Positions 1-7,474 are shown, counted from the stretch's first letter. The stretch: DNA of 17,917 nt from an uncultured Erysipelotrichaceae bacterium (GCA_902797105.1 CADBRL010000098.1:1-17917); one strand, 5' to 3'. Translations and numbers: made by a program. Notes: a model not told the origin generated them from the letters alone.

Positions 1-780
1 AACGCTACCTAGAATAATTAAAATAATTGGCACTAAAATTTTTATTATTATAATAATGTAACCTATTATTTGAAAAACTAGTAATGTTGTACTTCCTGGA
101 AGACACACATCAACACCTTTTATTTCTAGTTCAGTAGAATTTTTAATAGAATTTCCATTATTTATAGTCAACCCAGTTTCTAAATAACCTTCTTTTTTAT
201 CAAATGAAGCGTTAAAATTTCCATTTAAACCGCTAATATATAATTTGTCTGGGCATGATTTACTAAGATCTTTTCCATTCAAATCAATGGTTTGAGTACT
301 ATTTTTAAAGCTAACTTCCGCAGTACCATTATCATAATACTTAACTTTATAAGAAGAATATTCACATGTTCTTAACAATATTTTTTGACTTTCAGTTGGA
401 CCAGATGCACTATTATCAGTATTATTCACATTTGAACCTATTAAACTGACTTCTTGAACTGTTTTTGATTCTGAAATTCCAAAATTAAAACCATATGTAA
501 ATTCTTCGCCTGCTTTATCTATTCTTTTATATATTTTAACTGGGCACCAGTATATTTCATTGCCATTTTCATTTTTCACAAAATTATCATAAGTGAAATT
601 ATAATTTATAACAACATCTTTACTAAAACTCGAATTATTATCTTTTTTTACAATATTTACATTTTTGTTAACATCTACATTGACAATAATTAAATCATAC
701 TCACAGCTAACACTTTTAGCTTCAACATTTACAATACATATAAAAAGTAATAAAATTGAAAATAATATTTTATTTTTCAC
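1..780 (-). CDS. Exported protein with C-terminal hydrophobic segment, partial
   Basis: The reading frame is open without a stop from a GTG at 780 to the window edge (260 codons, 3' end missing). The GTG is preceded by AGGGTGAG at SD distance and by a TATAAT box. Residues 1 to about 22 form a signal peptide (MKNKILFSILLLFICIVNVEA). The following ~200 residues look extracytoplasmic: they are rich in Asn, Ser and beta-prone stretches and contain several Cys (SCEYD, YWCPV, RTCEY, KSCPD) that could form disulfides. The last ~30 visible residues (GYIIIIIKILVPIILIILGS) are the start of a strongly hydrophobic region. I do not recognise the family. That hydrophobic segment resembles TrbC/VirB2 pilin-like membrane segments of small secreted Bacillota proteins, but this is an impression, and the diagnostic part lies outside the window. 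Confidence 0.75.
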   Translation of the reverse strand, partial: MKNKILFSILLLFICIVNVEAKSVSCEYDLIIVNVDVNKNVNIVKKDNNSSFSKDVVINYNFTYDNFVKNENGNEIYWCPVKIYKRIDKAGEEFTYGFNFGISESKTVQEVSLIGSNVNNTDNSASGPTESQKILLRTCEYSSYKVKYYDNGTAEVSFKNSTQTIDLNGKDLSKSCPDKLYISGLNGNFNASFDKKEGYLETGLTINNGNSIKNSTELEIKGVDVCLPGSTTLLVFQIIGYIIIIIKILVPIILIILGSV

Positions 781-806
781 TTCTTCTCACCCTATCTTAT
801 GTATGT

Positions 807-835
807 ATTATAACAAGTTTTTTTAATATAATCTA
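807..835 (-). promoter_or_regulatory. Candidate sigma-A promoter for the exported-protein gene
   Basis: The minus strand carries TATAAT (807-812) preceded by TG one base upstream (extended -10), and a weak -35 TAGATT (830-835) 17 bp away. The -35 overlaps the recX stop. The predicted start leaves a ~20-nt leader before the GTG. Seen by eye in AT-rich DNA, so moderate confidence. Confidence 0.45.
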
Positions 836-1600
836 GTAGTTATTTATTATTTTTTCAATATTACTTAAATTAAAGCCTTTTTTGTAAAGATTATATTTTA
901 GTTTTGTTTCTAATTCTTTACCATTATATTTTTTACTTAATTTTTTGTATTCCTTTTGATATTCTTTTTCTAAAATTTCATTACTTTCTTCAATATCTAT
1001 GTTGTTTAATACATTATTTATTAAATCTTTTTCATATCCTAGATTTATTAAATCATTCTTTAATTTCATTAAAAGATTATTTTTGCTTAAATTTTTATTT
1101 GTTTTTATTTTTTTATTAACAAGTTTTTCTATTTTTTCTTTCCAAATAGACTCATCTATACTAGCAAGTGCTTCATTTATATATAGTGTATTTAAATTTA
1201 ATTTTCCTAATTCTCTTTTTATATAATTTGGACCTTTTGTTCCTAGATTTATTTGGTCATTTATATAACTGTCTATGTAATTTTTTTCATTTAAATAACC
1301 TAGTTCTTCTAATTTTTTGATTACCTTATCTATGACTTCTTTAGGATAATCTTTTAATTTATCTTTAAGTTCCTTTTTTGTCCTTTGTTTATTACCAATA
1401 AGTTTTAATGACTTATTAAAAGCTTCATAATAATTATTATAATTAATTATTTCTTTAAATTCTATATCAGACAGTTCTCTAGGTTTTAATAAATTATATT
1501 TAATTAGTGTATCACTATAAAACTCTAGCTGAGTTTTATCACCTAGAGTTATTATATATTTGTTATTTTTCTTTTTGATATTAGATATTTTCTTCATCAT
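833..1600 (-). CDS. recX: Regulatory protein RecX
   Basis: RecX binds RecA filaments and modulates their assembly and disassembly during recombination and the SOS response. The protein is ~255 residues of helical, lysine-rich sequence with the family's tandem three-helix repeats. The clearest is the first: 'KQRTKKELKDKLKDYP' followed by 'VIDKVIKKLEELGYLNEKNYIDSYI', matching the R-S/T-xx-EL-xx-KL ... ID-x-L-xx-xGYLND-xx-Y signature. A second repeat ('GPNYIKRELGKLNLN') and a third near the C-terminus follow. Length matches Bacillus-type RecX (~260 aa). The gene overlaps the nrnA stop. ATG at 1600 or 1597 (MMKKISNIK) is the likely start, because a further in-frame ATG at 1621 would extend the overlap to 41 nt and has no SD. 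No start here has a good SD, which suggests translational coupling to nrnA. Confidence 0.85.
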   Translation of the reverse strand: MMKKISNIKKKNNKYIITLGDKTQLEFYSDTLIKYNLLKPRELSDIEFKEIINYNNYYEAFNKSLKLIGNKQRTKKELKDKLKDYPKEVIDKVIKKLEELGYLNEKNYIDSYINDQINLGTKGPNYIKRELGKLNLNTLYINEALASIDESIWKEKIEKLVNKKIKTNKNLSKNNLLMKLKNDLINLGYEKDLINNVLNNIDIEESNEILEKEYQKEYKKLSKKYNGKELETKLKYNLYKKGFNLSNIEKIINNY

Positions 1601-2546
1601 TATATGCTTTACATGCTGCATCTAAGTCTTTGGCTAGAGCTTCGATTACTTTATAATCGCTAGTTCGACATCCAGATGCAAATTTATGTCCTCCCCCATT
1701 ATATTTTGCTGCTACTTCGTTGATAACTGGCCCACGACTTCTGATATTGGCTTTGTATATATCATTTCTTTCATCATATACTACGAACATCCAACACATG
1801 AGTTCTTTAATAAAATAAAAGTCGTTTACTTGGTTTGATACACTTGTAGTTTCTACTCCATATTTTTTTAAATCTTCACTTGGTACAAAGATAAAACCAA
1901 ATCTATTTTCAGTTATTTCTATATTATTTATTAAATAAGCACGAAATTTTTCTTCATTTATACTTCTTTCATATAAATTGTCATATAGATTAACAAAGTT
2001 TATATTACTTGTTTTAACTAGTTCGTATGCTGTTTTTAAAGTTTCAGTGCTTGTGTTTGGTAATAAAAATCTATCACTATCAAAGACCATACCAATGTAT
2101 AAATCTTCAGCAATTTTGGTATCCATGACAAGTGGACTATAAAGAAGAAGTTCTGCAATCATTTCGCATGTACTAGATTTTGTAGAGTCTGTCCAGTCAA
2201 CGTCCCCGATGATGTCTTCAGCTGGGTGATGGTCAATTTTTAAAATAGCATCGTATTCTAATCCATTTATACCATCTACTCTGTAAAAGTTTGGAACATC
2301 AAGTACAATTAATAAAGAATTATTTAAGGTACTTAAATCAGGTTTATCTAAAGCTCCTAAATATTTAAATTTATGAACTCCTGTACCTACTGCATATACT
2401 TCTTTATTCGGAAATGTTAATTTAATTGAGTCCCTTAAAGCTATTTGACTAGCTATAGCATCTGGATCGGGACTAATATGACGTGCTAAAACTATTTTGT
2501 CATATTTTTTGATTATCTTAATTATTTTTTTGTACATTTCCTTCAT
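1581..2546 (-). CDS. nrnA: DHH/DHHA1 phosphoesterase, NrnA-type (oligoribonuclease / PAP phosphatase)
   Basis: This family degrades nano-RNAs and small nucleotides such as pAp, and in relatives pGpG/pApA, using Mn2+. The N-terminal DHH domain shows the metal motifs HISPDPDAIAS (about residue 23, the family's H-x-NPDxDAIGS), LLIVLDVPN, and KIDHHP (about residue 105, the namesake DHH). 'KSSTCEMIAEL' and 'YIGMVFDSDRF' follow. The C-terminal DHHA1 substrate-binding domain ends with GGGHKFASGCR, the usual GGGH motif. Length 321 aa is typical. The ATG at 2546 has AGAGTGA upstream. It lies 17 nt downstream of ackA and overlaps recX, giving an ackA-nrnA-recX unit. Family assignment is firm; the exact in vivo substrate cannot be read from sequence. 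Confidence 0.92.
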   Translation of the reverse strand: MKEMYKKIIKIIKKYDKIVLARHISPDPDAIASQIALRDSIKLTFPNKEVYAVGTGVHKFKYLGALDKPDLSTLNNSLLIVLDVPNFYRVDGINGLEYDAILKIDHHPAEDIIGDVDWTDSTKSSTCEMIAELLLYSPLVMDTKIAEDLYIGMVFDSDRFLLPNTSTETLKTAYELVKTSNINFVNLYDNLYERSINEEKFRAYLINNIEITENRFGFIFVPSEDLKKYGVETTSVSNQVNDFYFIKELMCWMFVVYDERNDIYKANIRSRGPVINEVAAKYNGGGHKFASGCRTSDYKVIEALAKDLDAACKAYNDEENI

Positions 2547-2563
2547 TTTATCACTCTTTCTAA

Positions 2564-3751
2564 TTAGTTATTTTTATTTTTAAGTTCCATTGTATCCATG
2601 GCAATCATTAATTCTTCATCTGTTGGAACAACATATACTGGAATTTTTGAGTCATCTGTTGAAATAAGACGAAATTCTCCACGGAAATCATTTCTTTCAT
2701 CATCAATTTTAACACCTAAAGATGCAATTTTTTCAATGATTGATTTACGCATTGTTTTACTGTTTTCACCAACACCTGCAGTTAATGTTATTACATCTGC
2801 TCCACCAAGTAAATTGTTATACATTGCTATATAATTAGCTATCTTTTTAGCATACATTTCTTGGGCTAATATTGCTCTTTCATTTCCTTCGTCAGCAGCC
2901 ATTTCAACATCTCTTGAGTCACTACTTACTCCACTTACACCTAAAAGTCCACTCTTTTTATTTAAGTCATTTGTAAGTTCTTCAAGTGATTTTCCAGTTT
3001 TTCCTGCTAAGTAAGATAGCATTGATGCATCAATATCACCACTACGAGTTCCCATCATAATACCAGCAAGTGGTGTAAATCCCATAGATGTATCAACTAC
3101 TTTTCCTGAGTCAATAGCTGTTATAGAACCACCATTACCAATGTGACAAGAAATAACTTTTAAATCATTTCTACCAAAATATTCACTAATTGTTTTGTTA
3201 ATGAATCTATGACTTGTACCATGGAAGCCATATTTTCTAACGCCGTATTTTTCATACCATTCATATGGAACTGGGTATAAATATTCAGCTTCTTTCATCG
3301 TTGTATGGAATGCTGTATCAAATACACCAACTTGAATTGTATTTGGCAAAGCCTTCATGAAAGCTTTTACTCCCATGATATTAGCTGGATTATGAAGTGG
3401 TGCTAATTCATTATATTTAGCAACTCTATCTAGAACATCTTCTGTTAATACAACTGATTCTGTGAATTCTTGTCCACCATGAACCATACGATGTCCTACT
3501 CCTTCAATTTCATCTAATGAACTTATTATTCCCATGTTAATAAGTTCTTCCATTAATATTCTTACAGCAACTGAATGGTCTACTAAATTTACTTCTTTTT
3601 TTATTTTTTCTCCATTGTATTTAATTGTATAACAAGAACCACTTATACCTATTTTTTCAAACAATCCACTTGCTACGACATTTTTTTCTGGTAATTCAAT
3701 TAATGTAAATTTTAATGATGAACTACCTGCATTTACTGCTAAAATTTTCAT
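2564..3751 (-). CDS. ackA: Acetate kinase
   Basis: Catalyses acetyl-phosphate + ADP = acetate + ATP, the ATP-yielding step of the Pta-AckA overflow pathway in the cytoplasm. The ASKHA-fold signatures are intact: N-terminal VNAGSSSLKF (phosphate 1 loop), GHRMVHGGQ, FDTAFH, 'KYGFHGTSHRF', 'SCHIGNGGSITAI' (phosphate-binding, with catalytic-region His/Asn), MGFTPLAGIMMGTRSGDID, and 'TAGVGENS' near the C-terminus. Length 395 aa is standard. The start chosen is ATG at 3751, because AGAGGTG lies 7 nt upstream. An in-frame GTG at 3760 overlaps that SD and is unlikely. No pta is present in the window. First gene of the ackA-nrnA-recX run. Confidence 0.97.
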   Translation of the reverse strand: MKILAVNAGSSSLKFTLIELPEKNVVASGLFEKIGISGSCYTIKYNGEKIKKEVNLVDHSVAVRILMEELINMGIISSLDEIEGVGHRMVHGGQEFTESVVLTEDVLDRVAKYNELAPLHNPANIMGVKAFMKALPNTIQVGVFDTAFHTTMKEAEYLYPVPYEWYEKYGVRKYGFHGTSHRFINKTISEYFGRNDLKVISCHIGNGGSITAIDSGKVVDTSMGFTPLAGIMMGTRSGDIDASMLSYLAGKTGKSLEELTNDLNKKSGLLGVSGVSSDSRDVEMAADEGNERAILAQEMYAKKIANYIAMYNNLLGGADVITLTAGVGENSKTMRKSIIEKIASLGVKIDDERNDFRGEFRLISTDDSKIPVYVVPTDEELMIAMDTMELKNKNN

Positions 3752-3770
3752 TTCTTTCACCTCTTCTTCT

Positions 3771-3799
3771 ATTATACAAAAAAAAGGTAGATTAATCTA
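3771..3799 (-). promoter_or_regulatory. Candidate ackA promoter abutting a terminator
   Basis: TATAAT on the minus strand (3771-3776) sits immediately after the T-tract of the upstream terminator. A weak -35 TAGATT (3794-3799) at 17 bp spacing is formed by the terminator stem itself. The predicted leader would be only ~13 nt and would barely include the SD. Confidence 0.35.
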
Positions 3800-3808
3800 T
3801 CTTTTTTT
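3778..3808 (-). terminator. Intrinsic terminator after the coiled-coil membrane protein gene
   Basis: On the minus strand an A-tract and AAGATAGATT pair with AATCTACCTT followed by an eight-T tract. The stem is centred on TTAA with one A-C mismatch. It lies 40 bp past the stop at 3848 and directly in front of ackA. On the plus strand the mismatch becomes a G-U pair, but no plus-strand gene needs it. Confidence 0.6.
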
Positions 3809-3847
3809 TTATTTTTTTACTTATTTTATAAATTTTTATTATGTGTA

Positions 3848-4411
3848 CTAAACCACTTTTTCTCTTAATCTTATTCTTTTTATTTCTTTGCTTCTTTCTT
3901 CTTCTATTCTAAAATTAAAACTTTCGTCTAAAATATTTTTTTCAACTTCAAGTTCATCTAGTCTAAAATTTATGTTGTTTAATTTCTTTTCTAATTCATT
4001 TTTTCTTTGGGTATAATCTCTAATTCTAGACCTAACTTCATTTTTACTTATTTCTAGTTTACCTAATTCGTCGTTATTTAATAAATTTAGTAATTTTATA
4101 AACTTCGGAGTTTTAATTAAATAAAATGCTATTATTATTAAAAGGATGATTTTAATTGGAAAAATAAAATTAAGTAATATAGCTAAACCTAAAATTATAT
4201 TAATTATAATAAAATCTTGTATACCTTTATTTTTATAATTAATCTTTTGACTTAATAATGCCTTTAAATTTTCAAGTCTTTGTTTTTCTAAATCTAACTT
4301 TGAGTCTTCTTCGAGCAAAGAACCATTTAACTTTGTAATTTCTATTTCTAATTTGTTAATTAATTCATCTAACTCTCTTTTTCTTTGATTATTTTTCTCT
4401 AGAACATTCAT
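3848..4411 (-). CDS. Coiled-coil / two-TM / coiled-coil membrane protein, unknown function
   Basis: I do not recognise a named family. The 187-residue protein has three parts. A charged heptad-rich helix (residues about 1-60, e.g. KRELDELINKLEIEITKLNG) is followed by a double hydrophobic hairpin (about 66-105, with IIINIILGLAILLNFIFP and IKIILLIIIAFYLI separated by only a few residues). A second charged helix (about 113-187) is rich in ELEKKL and DELEVEKN heptads and ends in basic RIRLREKVV. With two membrane passes both coiled coils should lie on the same side, probably cytoplasmic, and could pair with each other or with partners. It has its own strong promoter and terminator, so it is a monocistronic unit. 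A scaffold or division-associated role would be speculation. Confidence 0.75.
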   Translation of the reverse strand: MNVLEKNNQRKRELDELINKLEIEITKLNGSLLEEDSKLDLEKQRLENLKALLSQKINYKNKGIQDFIIINIILGLAILLNFIFPIKIILLIIIAFYLIKTPKFIKLLNLLNNDELGKLEISKNEVRSRIRDYTQRKNELEKKLNNINFRLDELEVEKNILDESFNFRIEEERSKEIKRIRLREKVV

Positions 4412-4438
4412 TTTTATTTTCCTTTCAAATGCCTAGAT

Positions 4439-4467
4439 ATAATATACCATTTTTAAATTATTGTCAA
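4439..4467 (-). promoter_or_regulatory. Strong sigma-A promoter for the coiled-coil membrane protein gene
   Basis: Perfect -35 TTGACA (4462-4467), 17-bp spacer and -10 TATTAT (4439-4444) on the minus strand. A start near 4432 leaves a ~20-nt leader containing AAAGGA in front of the ATG at 4411. This is the best -35 match in the window. Confidence 0.75.
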
Positions 4468-4488
4468 GTTATCTTAACAAACAAGCTT

Positions 4489-4905
4489 TTAAAGATATGG
4501 CTTCCAAGATTTAATTTGAAATTCTAGTAGTTCTAAAAGTTCTTCGGCAAGTTCAGTTACTTTTTTATCCATTTCAGAATTAAGTATTTCTTCAACTTTG
4601 ATAATGCCTTTGTTAGTTCCTTCGATTAGCATTTTAGCTATTTTTGCATCATCACATTTTATTAATTCAATTCCTGTATAAATTTCATTAAACATTTTGA
4701 TAATTATGTTTATTTCTGTGGGTTCTTCCCCAAGTTCTTTTAAAATATTTGTAATATCCATTTTATTTACCATGTATTTTTTCTTGGCATCACTCATGGT
4801 TTTTGCTAAGGCTTTATCCTCGATATGTCCTTTTACTTCATCAATTCCTATTATTCCCATTGTAACTACTTTATATAGTTCATTTAATGCTTCTACATCA
4901 TTCAT
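4489..4905 (-). CDS. Small all-helical protein, possibly ferritin-like four-helix bundle
   Basis: This 138-residue soluble protein has no signal or membrane segment. It appears as four or five amphipathic helices: about 2-30 (ALNELYKVVTMGIIGIDEVK), 31-55, 60-90, 92-110 and 112-137. The periodicity and the acidic and lysine content resemble small ferritin-like or DUF2383-type helical-bundle proteins. The metal-binding ExxH pairs of ferritins are not evident, so this is only a fold impression. It follows rnj by 41 nt. The ATG at 4905 is preceded by GGGTGA at 7-nt spacing, but that SD lies in a hairpin, so translation may be conditional. No function assigned. Confidence 0.65.
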   Translation of the reverse strand: MNDVEALNELYKVVTMGIIGIDEVKGHIEDKALAKTMSDAKKKYMVNKMDITNILKELGEEPTEINIIIKMFNEIYTGIELIKCDDAKIAKMLIEGTNKGIIKVEEILNSEMDKKVTELAEELLELLEFQIKSWKPYL

Positions 4906-4909
4906 TTAA

Positions 4910-4938
4910 AAATCACCCATTTATAGTATGAGTGATTT
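4910..4938 (-). promoter_or_regulatory. SD-sequestering hairpin in front of the 138-aa gene
   Basis: An 11-bp stem (arms 4928-4938 and 4910-4920, one G-U pair in RNA) with a 7-nt loop. The 3' arm holds GGGTGA (4913-4918), the SD of the downstream ORF. A short T run follows, so it could also act as a weak terminator after rnj. Either role would lower expression of the downstream gene relative to rnj. Confidence 0.6.
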
Positions 4939-4946
4939 ATTATAAA

Positions 4947-6581
4947 TTATACCTCTTGAACAACCGCAATTATCATTGGTTTACATTCTGTTTGTTCATA
5001 TAAGTATCTACTTAGTTCTTCTCTTATTTCAACTTTTATTTGATTAAAATCAATGTATTTTGGAGTTATATTTCTATTAATAATAGCTTCACATATAACT
5101 TTTATTTCTTTAATCATGTCTGCAGAGTCTTTAACATAAATAAATCCACGGGTTGTAACTTCTGGACCCACCAGTAAAACTTTATCTTTCTTATCAACTG
5201 TGGCACTAATTAGTACTATACCATTTTCAGAAAGCATTTCTCTATCTTTGATAACTAAATCACCGATATCATCATTACTTGTTCCATCTATTAAAACATC
5301 ATCTACTTTAATTCTAGCAAAATTATCTATAAGTTTACCATTTTCAAATGTCACAACATCTCCATTTTGTTTAAGTAAAATGTTACTATCTGGAATTCCT
5401 AAGTTACTTGCTAGATTAGCATTATTTACCATGTAACGATATTCACCTTTTACTGGCATGTAGAATTTTGGGTTTATTAACTTAATCATTAGCATTAAAT
5501 CTTCACGTGATGCATGATGTAGTATTTCTTTTTCTTTATCAATAGTTTCAATATCGCATCCAAATTTAGAAAGTTCATTTTGAAGCTTTACTAAAACCTT
5601 TTCAGTACTGTCATAACGTGGTTCTGCGAAAACTATTGTGTCTGTTGGTTTTAATGTAATAAATTTATCATAACCATTTAGAATTTTATTCATGTTGGCA
5701 TATGGCGTTGTTCTATCATCCATTACTAAAAGAATAGCATTATCATCATTAATATTTGATAAATCACCTAGTAATTCTTCATTATAATGCATGTAGCCTT
5801 CTTTACTTGCAAAGTTTAAAACGTTTTGAAGTCTTTTTCCCATTAAAACTATCTTACGATGCGAATTTCCTGCGGCTTCAAATATTTCAGATATTGTATA
5901 TAAATGCGTTGGCAATACAGAAAAAATAATTCTATTGTCATGGTGTTTTATAACATCTCCGAAAAAGTTTACAAGTCTGTGTTTCGGCGATGTATGACCA
6001 TTTTTTTCTGCAAAAGAAGACTCACATAATAAACAAAGTACGCCTTGTTTACCAATATATGCAATTTTACCTATATCCATATCATAAGGACCTTGCATAC
6101 TTGGGTCAATAATGAAATCTCCAGTATAACATATTGCTCCATCTTTAGTATTTACAACATACATTACTGCATCTGGTACAGAATGTGAAACAGAAATTGG
6201 AAATATAGAAACATTACCAAAATTAATTTTCTTGTGTGGCTTAATTAATTCAATATTATTTTCATTTACGCCATCTTCCATAAGTTCAAATTTAGTATAT
6301 TTTGTGGCATATACCTTTAATGATGGAATATCTTTTAAAAGGTCACGAACAGCTCCCATATTTTCTGGATGTCCATGAGTTATAAATAAACCCTTAATTC
6401 TTTTTTTATTTTTAACTAGATAACTAAAATCAGGCATAATGTAATCAATTCCTAGTAAATTTCCACTAGCAAATTTTATTCCAGCATCAAAAACATATAT
6501 CTCATCATCTACTTCAACTACATAGGAATTCTTTCCACTTTCAGAAAGTCCTCCCAAACCAAAAATCTTTATTTTACTCAT
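4947..6581 (-). CDS. RNase J-family protein with altered metal site (J2-like, possibly non-catalytic)
   Basis: RNase J enzymes are metallo-beta-lactamase/beta-CASP ribonucleases that do 5'-3' exonucleolytic and endonucleolytic mRNA decay in Bacillota. The order of domains is intact at 544 aa: 'GGLSESGKNSYVVE' and 'FDAGIKF' at the start, beta-lactamase core, beta-CASP insert from about residue 218, then a C-terminal domain ending at 544. Several catalytic residues are not canonical. The family's HGHEDH is here HGHPEN (69-74), so the Asp and second His are replaced. The PVHGE motif reads PVKGE (376-380), and the HVSGHA region reads ILHHAS. H133 and D155 (YTGDF) are kept. It has its own promoter and an AAGGTGA SD. 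This resembles the weakly active RNase J2 subunits that pair with J1; no canonical J1 is in the window. Confidence 0.88.
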   Translation of the reverse strand: MSKIKIFGLGGLSESGKNSYVVEVDDEIYVFDAGIKFASGNLLGIDYIMPDFSYLVKNKKRIKGLFITHGHPENMGAVRDLLKDIPSLKVYATKYTKFELMEDGVNENNIELIKPHKKINFGNVSIFPISVSHSVPDAVMYVVNTKDGAICYTGDFIIDPSMQGPYDMDIGKIAYIGKQGVLCLLCESSFAEKNGHTSPKHRLVNFFGDVIKHHDNRIIFSVLPTHLYTISEIFEAAGNSHRKIVLMGKRLQNVLNFASKEGYMHYNEELLGDLSNINDDNAILLVMDDRTTPYANMNKILNGYDKFITLKPTDTIVFAEPRYDSTEKVLVKLQNELSKFGCDIETIDKEKEILHHASREDLMLMIKLINPKFYMPVKGEYRYMVNNANLASNLGIPDSNILLKQNGDVVTFENGKLIDNFARIKVDDVLIDGTSNDDIGDLVIKDREMLSENGIVLISATVDKKDKVLLVGPEVTTRGFIYVKDSADMIKEIKVICEAIINRNITPKYIDFNQIKVEIREELSRYLYEQTECKPMIIAVVQEV

Positions 6582-6599
6582 ATATTATCACCTTCATTT

Positions 6600-6643
6600 A
6601 AAAAAAATAAGTTCTTCGGTAAGTAAATTATACCAAAAAACTT
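6600..6643 (-). terminator. Intrinsic terminator of the ssb unit, overlapping the rnj promoter
   Basis: A 13-bp stem on the minus strand (arms 6631-6643 and 6609-6621, two G-U pairs) with a 9-nt loop and an eight-T tract (6600-6607). It sits just past the 258-aa gene. The -10 box of the rnj promoter lies inside the loop and the top of the stem. Confidence 0.85.
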
Positions 6644-6655
6644 AAATTAAATCAA
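6627..6655 (-). promoter_or_regulatory. rnj promoter (extended -10)
   Basis: TGG-TATAAT (-10 at 6627-6632, extended TGn) with TTGATT at 6650-6655, spacer exactly 17 bp. The -35 overlaps the last codons of the upstream gene. The predicted start near 6620 lies within the terminator, so transcripts from here carry only its 3' arm. Confidence 0.7.
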
Positions 6656-7428
6656 TCTCTTTCTTCACTTAGCATCTTACTTAAGGAAATAATGTCTAAA
6701 TCTTTATAAATAATACTATTAATTAATATCTTAATATTTTTAACATCTGCATTTTTTTCTACATAATATATGTCTCCTGGTTCGATAGAGTTTTTAAGTG
6801 ATAAGAAAGTGTTATTGTTTAGTATTTTATTAGTTTTAACCAGATATTTTTGATTTTTACGACATATTTTTTCATTTTTGTTTGATACATAACAAATGTG
6901 AGTATTATTTGTATATTTATTAATCAGAGCTTCTAAGTCTTTATATTTATTTACCTCATTATTAATTTGCTCTAATTTTTCATTTTTATTAAAATTATCA
7001 ACATCTACGAGGATACTGGCTTCTAAATTATTTTCTTTGAAGTAATTTATTATATTTTTATTATATTCTAATATGAATGAAACACTTTTCTTGTAACGAT
7101 TTCCTTTGTTTACTATTTTATCTTTATTATTTTCAAGTGTCACTTCGGGGTAAGATGTATCAAAAATTAAATAATAGGAATTGAAGGCGTTTAAATCTTT
7201 CATGTTATAGAAACTATTTTTAATATTAACTACTTTGCCATTTAATCCCGGAGTTATGTAGTTATCATTAATTTCAGCATTTACAAAAGCTTCATTAAAT
7301 TTTTGTTCTTCACTTTTAATTTTTTGGTAAATTTCACTGTTTTCTAACGTTAAATTAGCTATTTTTTCTGTGTAAAAAAAACTAAAAGCAGCGATAGCAA
7401 GAATGCCAATATTTCGAAAATGTTTCAC
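6652..7428 (-). CDS. Exported NodB-like protein lacking deacetylase motifs
   Basis: 258 residues from a GTG at 7428 (AAGGTGA 7 nt upstream), with an N-terminal hydrophobic anchor or signal (residues about 7-20, NIGILAIAAFSFFY). The rest should be outside the membrane. The middle 'NGKVVNIKNSFYNMKDL' and the block 'SYYLIFDTSYPEVTLENN' resemble the N-terminal part of exported polysaccharide deacetylases of uncultured Bacilli. 'NLEASILVDV' sits where the family has KATFFxDG, and 'KDLDIISLSKMLSEER' resembles the closing 'GYKxVTLSELL' strand and helix. The catalytic TFDDG and HxxxH motifs of NodB enzymes are absent. Best reading: a degenerate, non-catalytic NodB-fold paralogue, possibly wall-binding. 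Homology is by remembered pattern only. It lies 46 nt downstream of ssb. Confidence 0.6.
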   Translation of the reverse strand: MKHFRNIGILAIAAFSFFYTEKIANLTLENSEIYQKIKSEEQKFNEAFVNAEINDNYITPGLNGKVVNIKNSFYNMKDLNAFNSYYLIFDTSYPEVTLENNKDKIVNKGNRYKKSVSFILEYNKNIINYFKENNLEASILVDVDNFNKNEKLEQINNEVNKYKDLEALINKYTNNTHICYVSNKNEKICRKNQKYLVKTNKILNNNTFLSLKNSIEPGDIYYVEKNADVKNIKILINSIIYKDLDIISLSKMLSEERD

Positions 7429-7474
7429 TATAAAATCACCTTAGTTAAGTATATGCTAGAGAAAAAAGAAGATG

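Noticed and set aside
904..1226. Phe/Leu-rich plus-strand ORFs opposite recX
   Set aside because: Apparent hydrophobic proteins arise because Lys/Asn-rich coding strands read as Phe/Leu on the complement; no SD.
2598..2834. Plus-strand ORF opposite ackA
   Set aside because: It lies wholly antisense to a conserved enzyme gene with no SD; the same holds for plus-strand ORFs opposite rnj, gltX, cysS and dacA.
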